A DNA stretch of 64,000 nucleotides from Chloropicon primus (taxonomy: Eukaryota > Chlorophyta > Chloropicophyceae > Chloropicales > Chloropicaceae): assembly GCA_023205875.1 (NCBI GenBank), contig CP060772.1, forward strand, positions 248,001-312,000. The letters run 5' to 3'. How positions within the stretch are numbered: the first letter of the stretch is position 1; the number at the start of each line of letters is the position of its first letter. The notes under the pieces were generated by a model. The model did not search any database. It saw nothing but the letters and a program-made list of their open reading frames with translations, and was not told where the DNA came from. Positions 9,545 to 19,050 of the stretch are shown here, one piece after another. The position numbers and the translations under genes were made by a program.

Positions 9545-11866
9545 ATGTTCAAGAAGGAGAGGTACCGGATCGAGCCCTTCAGGCACAGGGTGGACTTGGA
9601 GCCTGACTACAAGGAGAAGACGTGGAAGCGGCTGGAGAGCGCGATGAGGGATATCTTCGACCACAACCCGAGCAAGCTGAGTTTCGAGGAGCTGTACCGG
9701 TGCGCGTACAACATGGTTCTGCACAAGTTTGGCTCTTACTTGTACGAGAACGTGGTGAGGACGATCTCAGCGAGGTTGGAGGTTGTCGGCAGGGAAGTCG
9801 AGAGCGAGTCCGGGCAAGCGTTCTTGCAGCAGCTCGTGCACTCGTGGTCCGACTACACGAGAGCCATGCAGAACATCAGGGACATCTTGATGTACATGAA
9901 CAAGACTTTCGTGAAGCAGCACAACAAGACTCCGGTGCACGAGCTCGGGAACAAGCTGTGGAACGAGAACCTGCTTCAGAGGCCCCTGGTCCGCAGCATC
10001 CTGAGGCAGGTCATCTCGGAGGCCATCTTGAAGTTCCGGGAGAGCTGCCAGGCCAGCGCCGAGAGCGGGGGCGGGGGGGCGGGCAACCACCAGGAGAACA
10101 AGCTCATCTCCGCCGTGGCGAAGATGGCCATGGACATCGGCCCAAAGGTTTACGAGGAGGTCGTGGAGGCCCCGATTCAGCAGGACACCCAGGCCTTCTA
10201 CCGGGCCTTCAGCCAGCAGGCGATCTCGGAGAAGTCCTGCCCCGAGTACCTCAGGAGCCTGAGGAGGTGCCTGGAGGACGAGTCCAGGATGGTGGACATG
10301 TACCTCTTCGAGGGGAGCAAGTCCAAGGTCATAAGCAAGGTGGAAGAGGAGATGATCCAGAACCAGGTCGACGTCATGATCAACATGGAGGGCTCGGGCC
10401 TCCTGCACCAGCTCAAGGGGAGGCACTACGGGGAGCTGGAGCTGATGTACTCGATGCTCAAGAGGTCCCCGAACGGCCTGCCCGCCGCGATCGCGGTGCT
10501 GAGGGACAACATCACGGAGACCGGGACCAAGATCATCCAGCAGAGGGTCTCCACGTCCTCGGACTCGATGCAGGTGGTGAACCAGCTCATCGAGGAGCGG
10601 GCCTTGTACGACACGGTCATCAGGGAGTCTCTCCACGGGGACAAGGCCTTCTCCAACGCCATCCAGCTGTGCTTTGAGAAGGTCCTGAACAGCAACCCGG
10701 CGACCCCGGAGTACCTGTCCGTGTACCTGGACGCCAACCTGAGGAAGGACCTCAAGGGCAAGGCGGACGAGGAGGCCGAGGCCATCATCGACCGGGTGAT
10801 GACCCTCTTCCGGTACCTGCACGAGAAGGACGTGTTCGAGAAGTACTACAAGCAGCACCTGGCCAAGAGGCTGCTGTCCGGGAAGCTCTCGATGGAGGAC
10901 CACGAGAGGACGGTGATCCTCAAGCTCAAGACGGAGTGCGGGTACCAGTTCACGTCCAAGCTCGAGTCCATGTTCAACGACATCAGGACGTCCCAGGACA
11001 TCATGCAGGACTACAAGAACCACCACCTGGCGGCGACGGACGGCGGGGGGGAAGAGGGAAGGCCGTCGCCCATCGACCTCAGCGTGCAGGTCCTGACCAC
11101 GGGGTCCTGGCCCATCGACAGGCCGAGCCAGTTCCGGGTCCCGATCCCCAAGGAGCTCCAGGAGTGCTGCACGTCCTTTGAGGACTTTTACCTCAAGACC
11201 CACTCGGGGAGGAAGCTGGCGTGGCAGACCAACATGGGCTACGGGGAGCTCAGGGCGGGGGGGTTCGAGGACGGCAAGAAGCACGAGCTGTGCGTGACCA
11301 CGGTGCAGATCTGCGTCCTCATGCTCTTCGACGGGGAGGACGGGGGCGGGCCGATCGGGTACGGGGACATCCGGCGGAGGCTGGGCCCGGACCTCCCGGA
11401 GGCGGAGCTCAAGCGCACCCTGCAGAGTCTGGCGTGCGTCAAGGGCAAGAACGTCCTGGTGAAGACCCCCTTGGGCCGGGACATCGGGGACGCCGATGTG
11501 TTCGAGTGGAATGTGGGGTTCCGGAGCAAGCTGTACAGGATCAAGATCCAGCAGATCAGGGGGGTTGATGAACGAGAGGAGAGGGGCGGGGTGGGGGTGA
11601 CGGGGGGGGTCGGCGGCGGTTTGGGGGGAGCGAGGAAGATGGTGGAGGAGGACCGCAAGCCCCAGATCGAGGCCGCCATCGTGAGGGTCATGAAGTCCAG
11701 GCGAGTGATGCAGGTCAGCGTCCTGGTGGGCGAGGTCATTGGGTTGGTGAAGGGCACGTTTAGGCCGGAGGTCGGCATGGTCAAGCAGAGGATCGAGAGC
11801 CTCATCGACAGGGAGTTCCTGGAGAGGGACGAGGGGGACTTTAGGAGGGTGAGGTACATCAGTTAA
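9545..11866 (+). CDS. CUL3: Cullin-3, scaffold of BTB-type E3 ubiquitin ligases
   Basis: Single exon, 773 residues from ATG 9545. The opening residues FKKERYRIEPFRHRVD and YRCAYNMVLHKFG are typical of CUL3 N-termini, which bind BTB adaptors. The cullin homology region includes YLHEKDVFEKYYKQHLAKRL and ECGYQFTSKLESMFNDI. The C-terminal winged helix carries the neddylation site in IVRVMKSRRVMQV and ends LIDREFLERDEGDFRRVRY. A Gly-rich insert (about residues 675-700) before the neddylation domain is unusual and likely a flexible loop. CUL3 with RBX1 ubiquitinates substrates brought by BTB proteins; NEDD8 attachment to the lysine activates it. Confidence 0.95.
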   Translation: MFKKERYRIEPFRHRVDLEPDYKEKTWKRLESAMRDIFDHNPSKLSFEELYRCAYNMVLHKFGSYLYENVVRTISARLEVVGREVESESGQAFLQQLVHSWSDYTRAMQNIRDILMYMNKTFVKQHNKTPVHELGNKLWNENLLQRPLVRSILRQVISEAILKFRESCQASAESGGGGAGNHQENKLISAVAKMAMDIGPKVYEEVVEAPIQQDTQAFYRAFSQQAISEKSCPEYLRSLRRCLEDESRMVDMYLFEGSKSKVISKVEEEMIQNQVDVMINMEGSGLLHQLKGRHYGELELMYSMLKRSPNGLPAAIAVLRDNITETGTKIIQQRVSTSSDSMQVVNQLIEERALYDTVIRESLHGDKAFSNAIQLCFEKVLNSNPATPEYLSVYLDANLRKDLKGKADEEAEAIIDRVMTLFRYLHEKDVFEKYYKQHLAKRLLSGKLSMEDHERTVILKLKTECGYQFTSKLESMFNDIRTSQDIMQDYKNHHLAATDGGGEEGRPSPIDLSVQVLTTGSWPIDRPSQFRVPIPKELQECCTSFEDFYLKTHSGRKLAWQTNMGYGELRAGGFEDGKKHELCVTTVQICVLMLFDGEDGGGPIGYGDIRRRLGPDLPEAELKRTLQSLACVKGKNVLVKTPLGRDIGDADVFEWNVGFRSKLYRIKIQQIRGVDEREERGGVGVTGGVGGGLGGARKMVEEDRKPQIEAAIVRVMKSRRVMQVSVLVGEVIGLVKGTFRPEVGMVKQRIESLIDREFLERDEGDFRRVRYIS

Positions 11867-11983
11867 AGGTTGTGTGTGTTTTGGATTGGTTTTAGGGGGT
11901 TGGGGGCAAGGGGGGTCACAACATTGTAATTGCAAGACAACTTCCATCCGACTTCATGTTCATCCGTTTCGTACTCGCCCGTT

Positions 11984-12264
11984 ATGATTCAGCTCAAGCT
12001 GAACAGGCAGGAGGAGCAGAGGAAGCTCGAGGGGTTGGGGAGGGAGGACCTGCCTGCTGGTGTAACCAGATCATCCAAAGTTCGAGCGATATGGGGATCT
12101 GGACCAAGGACTTGAGGACGAAGGCCGGGCTGCAGCAGCCGCAGGTCGCGAAGATCCTCAAGTTTCTCGAGCAGAGGAAGCTGATCAAGTCGATCAAGTG
12201 GGTGACGAACAGGAACAGGAAGGTGTACATGGCGTTTGACGTCCAGCCCAGCACGAGGAGGTGT
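11984..12264 (+). pseudogene. Fragment of RNA polymerase III subunit C34 (RPC6/POLR3F-like)
   Basis: Two reading frames together resemble one winged-helix stretch of POLR3F. A first piece (QLKLNRQEEQRKLEGLGRED) is followed in another frame by NQIIQSSSDMGIWTKDLRTK, LQQPQVAKILKFLEQRKLIK and NRKVYMAFDVQPS. The break falls around 12060 where GTGTAACCAG stands in place of a Val-Tyr-Asn-Gln reading, consistent with one lost base. The N-terminal third and the C-terminal iron-sulfur part of the family are not seen nearby. A possible GT donor follows at about 12262, but no matching exon was found downstream. Most likely a relict or partial copy just behind CUL3; a sequencing slip in a real multi-exon gene is the alternative. 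Confidence 0.6.
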
Positions 12265-12345
12265 GTGACCTCCTTTTCGAGTTGCCTCATAACAAGTCCC
12301 CAGTCCCAATCACATGGCGGATCCTGGCTTCGAGCTCACTCAGTT

Positions 12346-12699
12346 TTAGATGTCCTCCTCCGACTCCTCCCCTGGTTTCGCTTGCTCCGTATCCACCTCC
12401 ATATTGTTCTCGTCCAGCAGGAGCATTGGATTTTTTTCCACCCAAACCTCCTCGTCCAGGTCGATGTCCATCGTCCTCACCGTCTTCACGTCCGTGCTCC
12501 TCAGATGAGACGAACGAGCGAGAGAAGACGCTTCCTTCTGTTTGGGCCTCCGCCTCTCCCTCTCTTCCTCCTCCGCGCGCTCCCGTCCTCGTTCCTTTCT
12601 TTCTCTCTCTCTCGTCTCGTCGTTCGCCCTCGTGGCCTCGGCCGTTACATCGTTACGATCCTTGTACAAGTAACGTCTCTCACCGAATCCTTCGCTCAC
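12346..12699 (-). other. Open frame without ATG, Arg/Glu-rich with acidic tail
   Basis: A 117-codon open frame on the minus strand reads an Arg/Glu-rich segment (about residues 30-55), then TMDIDLDEEVWVEKNPMLLL and an acidic end. There is no ATG near its 5' end, and a tRNA gene begins 13 bp upstream. It may be a relict exon, a non-coding frame or the tail of a gene spliced in an unseen way. I do not recognise the family. Confidence 0.2.
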
Positions 12700-12711
12700 G
12701 GAGCAAAAAAA

Positions 12712-12817
12712 CGCTGTCTGCAGGATTCGAACCTACGCGGAGAGACTCCAATCGATCTCAAGTGTACATACTGTACCCAGTTCTAGTCGATCTCCTTAAC
12801 CACTCGGACAAGACAGC
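12712..12817 (-). tRNA. tRNA-Ser (anticodon AGA) with a 24-nt intron
   Basis: Read on the minus strand, the gene folds with a 7-bp acceptor stem (GCTGTCT with AGACAGC), a D arm TGTCCGAGTGGTTAAGGAGA (A box), an ATCGA/TCGAT anticodon stem and loop CT-AGA-A. A 24-nt intron sits after position 37, then comes the long variable arm typical of class II tRNA-Ser, the B box GGTTCGAATCC and discriminator G73. A run of seven T on the minus strand directly after the 3' end fits a pol III terminator. The decoded codon is UCU (with wobble). Confidence 0.93.
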
Positions 12818-13537
12818 AGGTGCTCTCAGAGTGGATTTTCCACTCTGTGCACGTTCCAAAATTTGCAAATTTGTCTATATACGCTCAAGTCCGGCGTCCC
12901 CCCTCTCCCCGCCCAACTTCCCTGTTTTGAAAATCCCTTTGTCCTTCGAGAGACGTCTCCCTTTCTGTCCATTCCTCTGTCGGACCTAAACGTCACCCGT
13001 CGTAAATCATCTTAACGGCTCCTCATTCAAACTCCCCAGCCGTCGACAGACAGAACAGAACGCGACGACCGCCGGAGCGGCTGCACGACACCAACACTTC
13101 ACCGACACTTCACCGACACGACACGACACGACACGACACGAGGGTAAGCAACGACAACATCAGCAACGACGAGGACGACGAGCACCATCCCTCGTCGCTC
13201 GTCGCTCGTCGCTCCTTGTTCGCCTTGGGTCGCTTGTTTTGTTTTGTTTTTGAATCAAAAGCAAACCAAAACAAGCGACAACACCAACGACGGTGCAAGA
13301 AGAAGAAGAAGAAGAACCATCCAACGAGGAAAAGATCAACGGGCGTCGAGGGGAACCACGACGACCCACCACGACCTCCTCCTTCCTCCATCATTCTCTC
13401 TTTTTTTGAATCCACCCACAAAAACAAACAAACAAACAAACAAACAAAAAACTAACTCCATTCCATTTTCATCCATCCTTCCCATCCTGCTCCCACCGCC
13501 ACCAAAAAAAGAGAAAAACGTGAAAAACGTCAAGAAG
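12818..13537. other. Intergenic region and leader of the CDKB gene
   Basis: No coding sequence. Directly upstream of the tRNA (which is on the minus strand) lies a perfect hairpin, CAGAGTGGA-TTT-TCCACTCTG, at about 12829-12849. Further right are ACGACACGACACG tandem pentamers (13118-13141), TCGTCGC runs and an AAACAAAC tract (13421-13452). The CDKB leader is probably here, possibly with a 5' UTR intron (GGTAAGC at 13142). Confidence 0.5.
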
Positions 13538-14553
13538 ATGGACGACTACATGAAGCTGGAGAAGGTCGGGGAGGGCACTTACGGCAAGGTGTACCGCGCC
13601 AAGGACCTCCGCAACGGCAGGGTCGTCGCCCTGAAGAAGACCCGCCTCGAGATGGAGGAGGAGGGCGTCCCCTCCACCGCACTCAGAGAGGTAAGCGATC
13701 CTCCGTATCCAAACACGAACAAGCTTCTTCTTCTACATCCTCCTTCTATCTGTCACTGACCCCATTCATTCCCGATTTTCCTTCCTTCAATCCTCTTCTT
13801 CTTCAGATCTCCCTGCTGCACATGCTGTCGGAGTCGGACTACGTGGTGAAGCTTCTTTCCGTCGAGCAGGTGGAGGAGAATAACAAGCCGGTGCTGTACT
13901 TGGTGTTCGAGTACCTGGACACGGACTTGAAGAAGTACATGGACCTCACCGGCAAGGGTCCGAACGCGACGCCCGTGCCGATGGACATCGTGAAGCGGCT
14001 GATGTTCCACCTCGTCAAGGGGATCACGCACTGCCACCAGCACGGCGTGCTTCACAGGGACCTCAAGCCCCAGAACCTCCTGGTGGACCGGAGCAAGCTG
14101 GAGCTCAAGATCGCGGACTTGGGTCTGGGGAGGGCGTTCAGCATCCCCCTCAAGTCGTACACCCACGAGATCGTCACCCTGTGGTACAGGGCTCCCGAGA
14201 TTCTCTTGGGTTCCTCGCTGTACTCCACGCCTGTGGACATGTGGTCCATCGGTTGCATCTTCGCCGAGCTCGTGAGGAAGACTCCGCTCTTCCCAGGCGA
14301 GTCCGAGGTCCAGCAGCTCCTGCACATCTTCAAGATCCTGGGGACGCCGGACGAGAGCGTGTGGCCCGGGGTGTCCAAGCTCAAGGACTGGCACGAGTTC
14401 CCCCAGTGGAAGCCCCAGAACCTCAAGACGTTCTTCCCGACCCTCGAGCCGGAGGGCCTCGACCTGCTGAAGAGGTGCCTGGTGTACGACCCCAAGGAGA
14501 GGATCTCCGCCAAGGAGGCCATGGCCCACCCCTTCTTCAGGGAGCTGAAATGA
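13538..14553 (+). CDS. CDKB: B-type cyclin-dependent kinase with PSTALRE helix
   Basis: Two exons, 13538-13690 and 13807-14553, joined in phase across a 116-bp GT-AG intron that splits the cyclin-binding helix after PSTALRE and before ISLLHML; 299 residues. The ATP loop is [11 protein letters not shown], the catalytic loop is [13 protein letters not shown], and [19 protein letters not shown] is the activation segment characteristic of plant CDKB (CDKA would read FGLARAFGVPVRTYTHEV). PSTALRE is intermediate between CDKA PSTAIRE and land-plant CDKB PPTALRE, a state known in prasinophyte CDKB. CDKB drives G2/M. Expression is usually cell-cycle controlled by transcription; no such element can be proved here. 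Confidence 0.95.
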
Positions 14554-15609
14554 AGTGAGGAGGAGGAGGATTAGGAGGACGAAAAAAATGAACGACTTGA
14601 AGCTGAACGTCGTGCACCTAAATCAATCATGTAGACTCTCTCTCTCTCTCTCTCTGTCTCTGAGAAGCAGGGGAAGAAGGAGAAGAAGAACCGTCGAGCA
14701 CGCTCAGTCTCAGTGTGTGTATTAATATATACCCTTTGCTGCCTTTTTGCTGCCTTTTGTCGTCGTCGAGAGGATCGAAGCTGATGATGATGATCGAGCG
14801 CGGGAATATGAATATGAATATGGAGGAAGAGGACGAAGAAAAAAGTAGGAGGAAACAAGAAGTCGTCGACGACGACGACGGCGACCACGTTGCAGGCTTT
14901 AGAAGGAAGAATAAAGGAGCACAAGAAAATTCCATACTCCCCAAAGCCGCAGAACTCTGCGAATTCCATTCCTAAAAAAAAAAATGAAAACGACGATCCT
15001 AAGCCGATCGATCCTAAAGATCAATCCTAAAGATCGATCCTAAAGATCGATCCTAATCCTATGCGGCTCCTAACTATCCTAAAGGTGAGCCCTAATCCTT
15101 AGCGATCCTTAGCGATCCTAGCCGATCCTAAACACCCATCCTAATCCTAAGATCGATCCTAAACACCCATCCTAAAACCTAAACACCCATCCTAAACACC
15201 CATCCTAAAACCTAAGCCGATCCTAAAGATCATTCCTAAAACCACCACTCGTTCGTCCTTTCGAGTCCTCACCACTCGAGAGGAAGATAAAACACCAATG
15301 AAAGACCCAATCAAGAGAGAAAGAAAGTTCTCAAGTTAACCTTGCCTCCTCATCCTTCGTTCGAGCTTTCCCACTCAAGAAATGCCACCCCTGAGTGAGG
15401 AGCAGCAGGGTGCGCCTAATCCGATCCTAATGCCATCCTCTAAACAAACAAACACACGATTCCTAAGTTCCTAAACCCATCCTGTAACCGATTTCAGGAT
15501 TCCTTCCTAACGCACGCCGTCCATCCTCAAGAATCCTGGGCTTTATCCTAACACTTTGCCCTAACACGCTCGCTCGCTTGTAGCAACAACTTGTATCATC
15601 GAGCTGTCT

Positions 15610-15643
<34 letters not shown>

Positions 15644-15902
15644 GCAGTGCTTCTTCCTCCTAATCCGGTGCTTCCTCCTCCAGTATGGTCTCCTCTCCTC
15701 TCCTCCTCAATCATCATCTCTCTCACAGACACAGACACAGACAGGCAGCGAGCCCAGCAGCACCAAAGACACCCGGTCCTCCGTTTCTTGTCCGTGCTGG
15801 TGCAGGTTAGTCCTCATCCGTTCACTCCTCCAGCAAGCCATTCATCCATTGACCTCAGCAGCAGCAGCTCTCTCTCTCTTCTCTCTCTCTCTTTCCTTCA
15901 CG
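14554..15902. other. Intergenic region with TCCTAA-rich tract and methyltransferase leader
   Basis: No gene recognised. After the CDKB stop come a CT tract (14637-14655), AATATG and GACGAC repeats, then the TCCTAA tract listed separately. A 30-bp CT tract (15612-15641) is followed by TTCTGCAG, which looks like an acceptor and suggests an intron in the 5' leader of the downstream gene. Confidence 0.55.
14996..15560. repeat. Degenerate TCCTAA / GATCCTAAA tract
   Basis: The words GATCCTAA, ATCCTAAA, ACACCCATCCTAA and CCTAAAGATC recur dozens of times in imperfect register (for example GATCGATCCTAAAGATC near 15018-15050, and AACACCCATCCTAAA four times at about 15130-15210). There is no fixed period. 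The core resembles a degenerate CCCTAAA telomere-type word but is not a clean telomere array. Confidence 0.75.
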
Positions 15903-17048
15903 ATGAAGTGGACAAAGTTGAAGTTGAAGATGAAGTTGAAGATGATGCCACCAACACTTTCACCACCACCACCACAAACATCATCATCATCATCATCACC
16001 ATCACCACCAAGGTTCACTTGGAAGCAGCACGGAGCACGGCGACACGGGCTCGTTGTCTCCGTCTCCTCCCGCCTCCAACCAACCGCCTGCTCCTCCTCC
16101 AATCATCATCATCCTCATCCTCATCAACTTATTGCCGTCGTGCTGTGCCGTCCGCAGGGCGCGAGGAACGTGGGAGCGGTGGCGAGAAGCATGGCAAACT
16201 TCGGTCTGTCGGATCTCAGGATCGTTTCCCCGATGCGGACGGTGACGGAGGCGTGGGACGCGGAGGCTGTGCCGTATGCGGTGTTCGCTGAGGATGTCCT
16301 GGACCAAGCCAGGACCTTCGGAAGCCTCAGGGAGGCATTGGGGGACTGCGGGCTCGTGCTGGGAACGGGGGCGACGTCCAGGAAGGGATTGCAGGCGCTG
16401 AGCCCGAGGGGTGCGGCCGAGGGGGTCATCGCGGAGGCGGTCGCCGAGGGGACCAAGGTGGCCCTCGTCCTGGGGAACGAGAGGTTTGGCCTGTCCAGGG
16501 AGGAGGTCAGCCTTTGCAGCCACACCATTAACATTCAGACCAGCGTGCCGAGCAAGACGAAGAACAGGAGCACCTCTGAGCACGTCAACAGCTCGCTGAA
16601 CTTGAGCCACGCGGCCGCGATACTGTTCTACGAGGTGTTCACGTCGTCCCCTCGGCGCCCCCTCGGCGCCCCGGAGCAGTCCACCAAGCCAAGCAGGCCG
16701 CTCCCCCTGAAGGCCAAGCTCAAGCTCAAGGACCTCTTGTACCGGTCCAGGAGGCTGCTGGACGTCGGCCCCCCGGCCGGCCACCAGCTCAGGGACGACG
16801 AGGAGAGCCTGACGAGCCTGGTGGCCAGGAACGCGCTCAGCGCAAAGGACGCCTCCGTTCTGTTCCAGATCTGCAAGAGGCTGGAGGTCCTCTCGGGGTC
16901 GAGGATGAACGGCTTGGGGGAGGCCCTCGTTGACCGAGTCGGCGACCACCCTCTGTCCGCGGTGGCGCCTGAGCTCTCCCTCTCCAAGGACGAGCTGGCG
17001 TGGCTGGAGAGGGAGCTCCACATGAAAAGAGATCAGCAGCAGCAGTAG
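15903..17048 (+). CDS. SpoU/TrmH-family RNA 2'-O-methyltransferase, TrmJ-like, probably organellar
   Basis: Single exon, 381 residues from ATG 15903. The first about 75 residues are Lys-, Pro-, Ser- and His-rich and look like a transit peptide. The SPOUT fold follows: motif 1 VVLCRPQGARNVGAVARSM, ANFGLSDLRIVSP, then motif 2 VALVLGNERFGLSREEV, and motif 3 SSLNLSHAAAILFYEVF. These match TrmJ/TrmH group proteins, which use S-adenosylmethionine in a trefoil knot to methylate ribose in tRNA or rRNA. The last 110 residues form a helical extension seen in some algal and plant members. Target RNA and compartment (plastid or mitochondrion) are inferred. The end of the coding sequence is partly duplicated just downstream. 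Confidence 0.85.
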   Translation: MKWTKLKLKMKLKMMPPTLSPPPPQTSSSSSSPSPPRFTWKQHGARRHGLVVSVSSRLQPTACSSSNHHHPHPHQLIAVVLCRPQGARNVGAVARSMANFGLSDLRIVSPMRTVTEAWDAEAVPYAVFAEDVLDQARTFGSLREALGDCGLVLGTGATSRKGLQALSPRGAAEGVIAEAVAEGTKVALVLGNERFGLSREEVSLCSHTINIQTSVPSKTKNRSTSEHVNSSLNLSHAAAILFYEVFTSSPRRPLGAPEQSTKPSRPLPLKAKLKLKDLLYRSRRLLDVGPPAGHQLRDDEESLTSLVARNALSAKDASVLFQICKRLEVLSGSRMNGLGEALVDRVGDHPLSAVAPELSLSKDELAWLERELHMKRDQQQQ

Positions 17049-17084
17049 CAGTTGTCGTCATCGTCGTCGTGAAATGAAATCCAC

Positions 17085-17175
17085 TCGCCTCGCTTGGCTG
17101 GAGAGGGAGCTCCACATGAAAATAGATCAGCAGCAGCAGTCGTCGTCGTGAAATGAAACCCACTCGCTTCGCTTC
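17085..17175. repeat. Tandem copy of the methyltransferase gene's 3' end
   Basis: GGCTGGAGAGGGAGCTCCAC, then ATGAAA and GATCAGCAGCAGCAG, followed by CGTGAAATGAAA and CCACTCGC, occur first at 17002-17090 (spanning the stop codon) and again at 17096-17166 with small internal losses. A local duplication placed a second copy of the last codons in the 3' UTR. Confidence 0.85.
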
Positions 17176-17241
17176 GCTTGACTTCACTTTGCTTCATCCA
17201 ACGATTGTACACATATCTATATCTATATCTATATCTATATA

Positions 17242-17925
17242 TTATGATGATGCTCCATTCTCTCTTTCCAGCACGATCAAGTCCTTCCGAAAGTTTCGCA
17301 GGATTCGTAGCGTCTCCTCCCCTGCCTCCCCCGCCTCCTCCTTCGTATCATTCATACTCATATTCATACAATAATACACGGTGTCGCTCCAGCCGCCGAT
17401 CCTCCTGCTGCCCACCGGGATCCTCGGCAACTTCAGCAGACCGCCGAGCAGCGCCACGTCAAAGAACTCGAAAAAGTACTTGATGCGGTTCGGCCGGACG
17501 AGCTCCAGGGGAGCCTCCGCGCTCAGGGAGAGGCCCGCCCTCATTCGTATGGTGTTCACGATGGTCCCGGCCTCCGTGTCGACGACCTGAAAGATGGGAT
17601 GATCCTCCTCCCTCGAGAGGAAGGGATCGAGGCTCTTCGTGTCCTTCTCGGTCGTGTACAGGACGTTCCACCTGCCGCTCACCTCCCCCGTGGACCAAGG
17701 GTCCACCCTTTCGTCCTCCAAGAGAAAACCCTCCAGCACCCTGCACTGCTCGTCGATGGACTTGGCCTGCTCGGCCGTGGCCCCGGCCCCTCGCCTCGTT
17801 CCCGCGATGAGCGAGCGCAGCACCTGCTGCTCCTCGCGGTGGGTCGCCGACGCCCGAGCGAGCGGACGCCGATGAAGCCCTCGCGCCATCGAGCAACAAC
17901 CTTGCCTCTCCGTCAACAACAACAT
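17242..17925 (-). CDS. Plastid-lipid-associated protein / fibrillin (PAP family)
   Basis: Single exon, 227 residues from ATG 17925; the frame is open further upstream but without an ATG. The N-terminal 40 residues (Arg-, Ser-, Ala-rich) fit a chloroplast transit peptide. The PAP_fibrillin core is visible as VSGRWNVLYTTEKD, VDTEAGTIVNTIRM, LVRPNRIKYFFEFFD and GGWSDTVYYCMNMSMN, ending with a LRILRNFRKDLIVLERE strand. Fibrillins bind lipids at thylakoids and plastoglobules and support photoprotection and prenylquinone metabolism. This gene is one of the clearest signs that the organism is photosynthetic. A TATCTA microsatellite (17213-17240) lies right after the stop. Confidence 0.85.
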   Translation of the reverse strand: MLLLTERQGCCSMARGLHRRPLARASATHREEQQVLRSLIAGTRRGAGATAEQAKSIDEQCRVLEGFLLEDERVDPWSTGEVSGRWNVLYTTEKDTKSLDPFLSREEDHPIFQVVDTEAGTIVNTIRMRAGLSLSAEAPLELVRPNRIKYFFEFFDVALLGGLLKLPRIPVGSRRIGGWSDTVYYCMNMSMNDTKEEAGEAGEETLRILRNFRKDLIVLERENGASS

Positions 17926-18888
17926 CCTTCGTCGTCGCGTCGGATTATTTGGTTCGTGATGGACTCCCCAGTCCGTTCCAGCGAGAGACAAACTGCAGAT
18001 GACAAGATCGAGAGTCAACGCCTCGTGGGAAACCTTCCGCTTTCTCTCTCGTCGCCGTCCTCGCCGCCACCGTCCTCGACAAGGTGGGCCACTCGGGTGG
18101 TTTCTCCTTCCCTTTTTGGAAGAAAAGTCAATTCCTCGATCACACCGAGAGCCAAATGGATCAAGTAAGGTATCAATGGAAAGCTCGCGAGGTGTAGTTT
18201 CTCACCGTGTCCACCTCTTGTCCTTTACTCGCTATTATCTCCTTCGATGTTCTCGTTGTTTCTTGTGCTTTCGTGTGCTTTCGTGTTTTTCTGTTCCTCC
18301 AATTGGAGATCAAGCCTGATCCTCAATCAATCAACAGAGCTCTCTCTCTCGCTCGCTCGCTTGCTTGCTCGCTCGTTCGCTTGCTCGCTTGCTGGGAACG
18401 AGGACGGGGACGATTTTGGTCTGATCACCGCCCGATCATCATCATTATCCCCTGATCACGCATCAAAGGTCTTGGTTTGGCTCTTGAAAACGTGCGTACG
18501 TTCGATTGGACCACCCACAAACACCACCGCTTTTGGTCTTGGTGTTTTGGTATTGTTTTCCATTTTCCATTCCAAAGCCACTCTTCCTTCCTCCCATGAC
18601 GAGGACGAAGAATCGTCTGATCGCCTGATCACCACCACCTGATCATCATCACTACCGCCACTTGTAGTTTTGTTTGTTTGATGACTCGAGGATCATCGTT
18701 GGGACTGACCATCACCACTTGCTGACTCTTCTTCTTCTTCTTCTTCTTCTTCTTCTTCTTCTTCTTCTGCTGCTGCTGCTGTTCCAACCAGCCCAAGGAT
18801 CGTCAATCAATCCATCAATCTATCATCCTTCCTTGCTAGCTTGGTTGCTTGCGTGTGTTCCTGCTCCTGTTCCTTCAGCATGCTGCTG

Positions 18889-18952
<64 letters not shown>

Positions 18953-19050
18953 CGCACGCACCACCACCACCACCACCACCATAGGCAAGTGAAGTGAATA
19001 GCAGATTGTTTTATTCTCCCCTTGAAGAACATATCATATTATAGCATAAC
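17926..19050. other. Divergent intergenic region between fibrillin and M11-like protease
   Basis: No coding sequence recognised. Contains a stretch (about 18043-18192) similar to 54020-54172, including one copy of the dispersed palindromic element (18162-18194). Also present are GCTCGCTT repeats (18349-18393), CTTCTT and TGC trinucleotide runs (18727-18780), a tetranucleotide AATC run (18892-18949) and CAC repeats (18960-18980). Confidence 0.6.

Noticed and set aside
9767-11947. 726-codon frame antisense to cullin-3
   Set aside because: Leu/His/Pro-rich shadow of the real gene.
14996-15560. CRISPR array or true telomere
   Set aside because: The words are not evenly spaced, there are no spacers of fixed length, and the core is not a clean telomere repeat.
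18456-18638. Small minus-strand frame in the fibrillin/protease gap
   Set aside because: No start context, domain or splice signals; lies among microsatellites.
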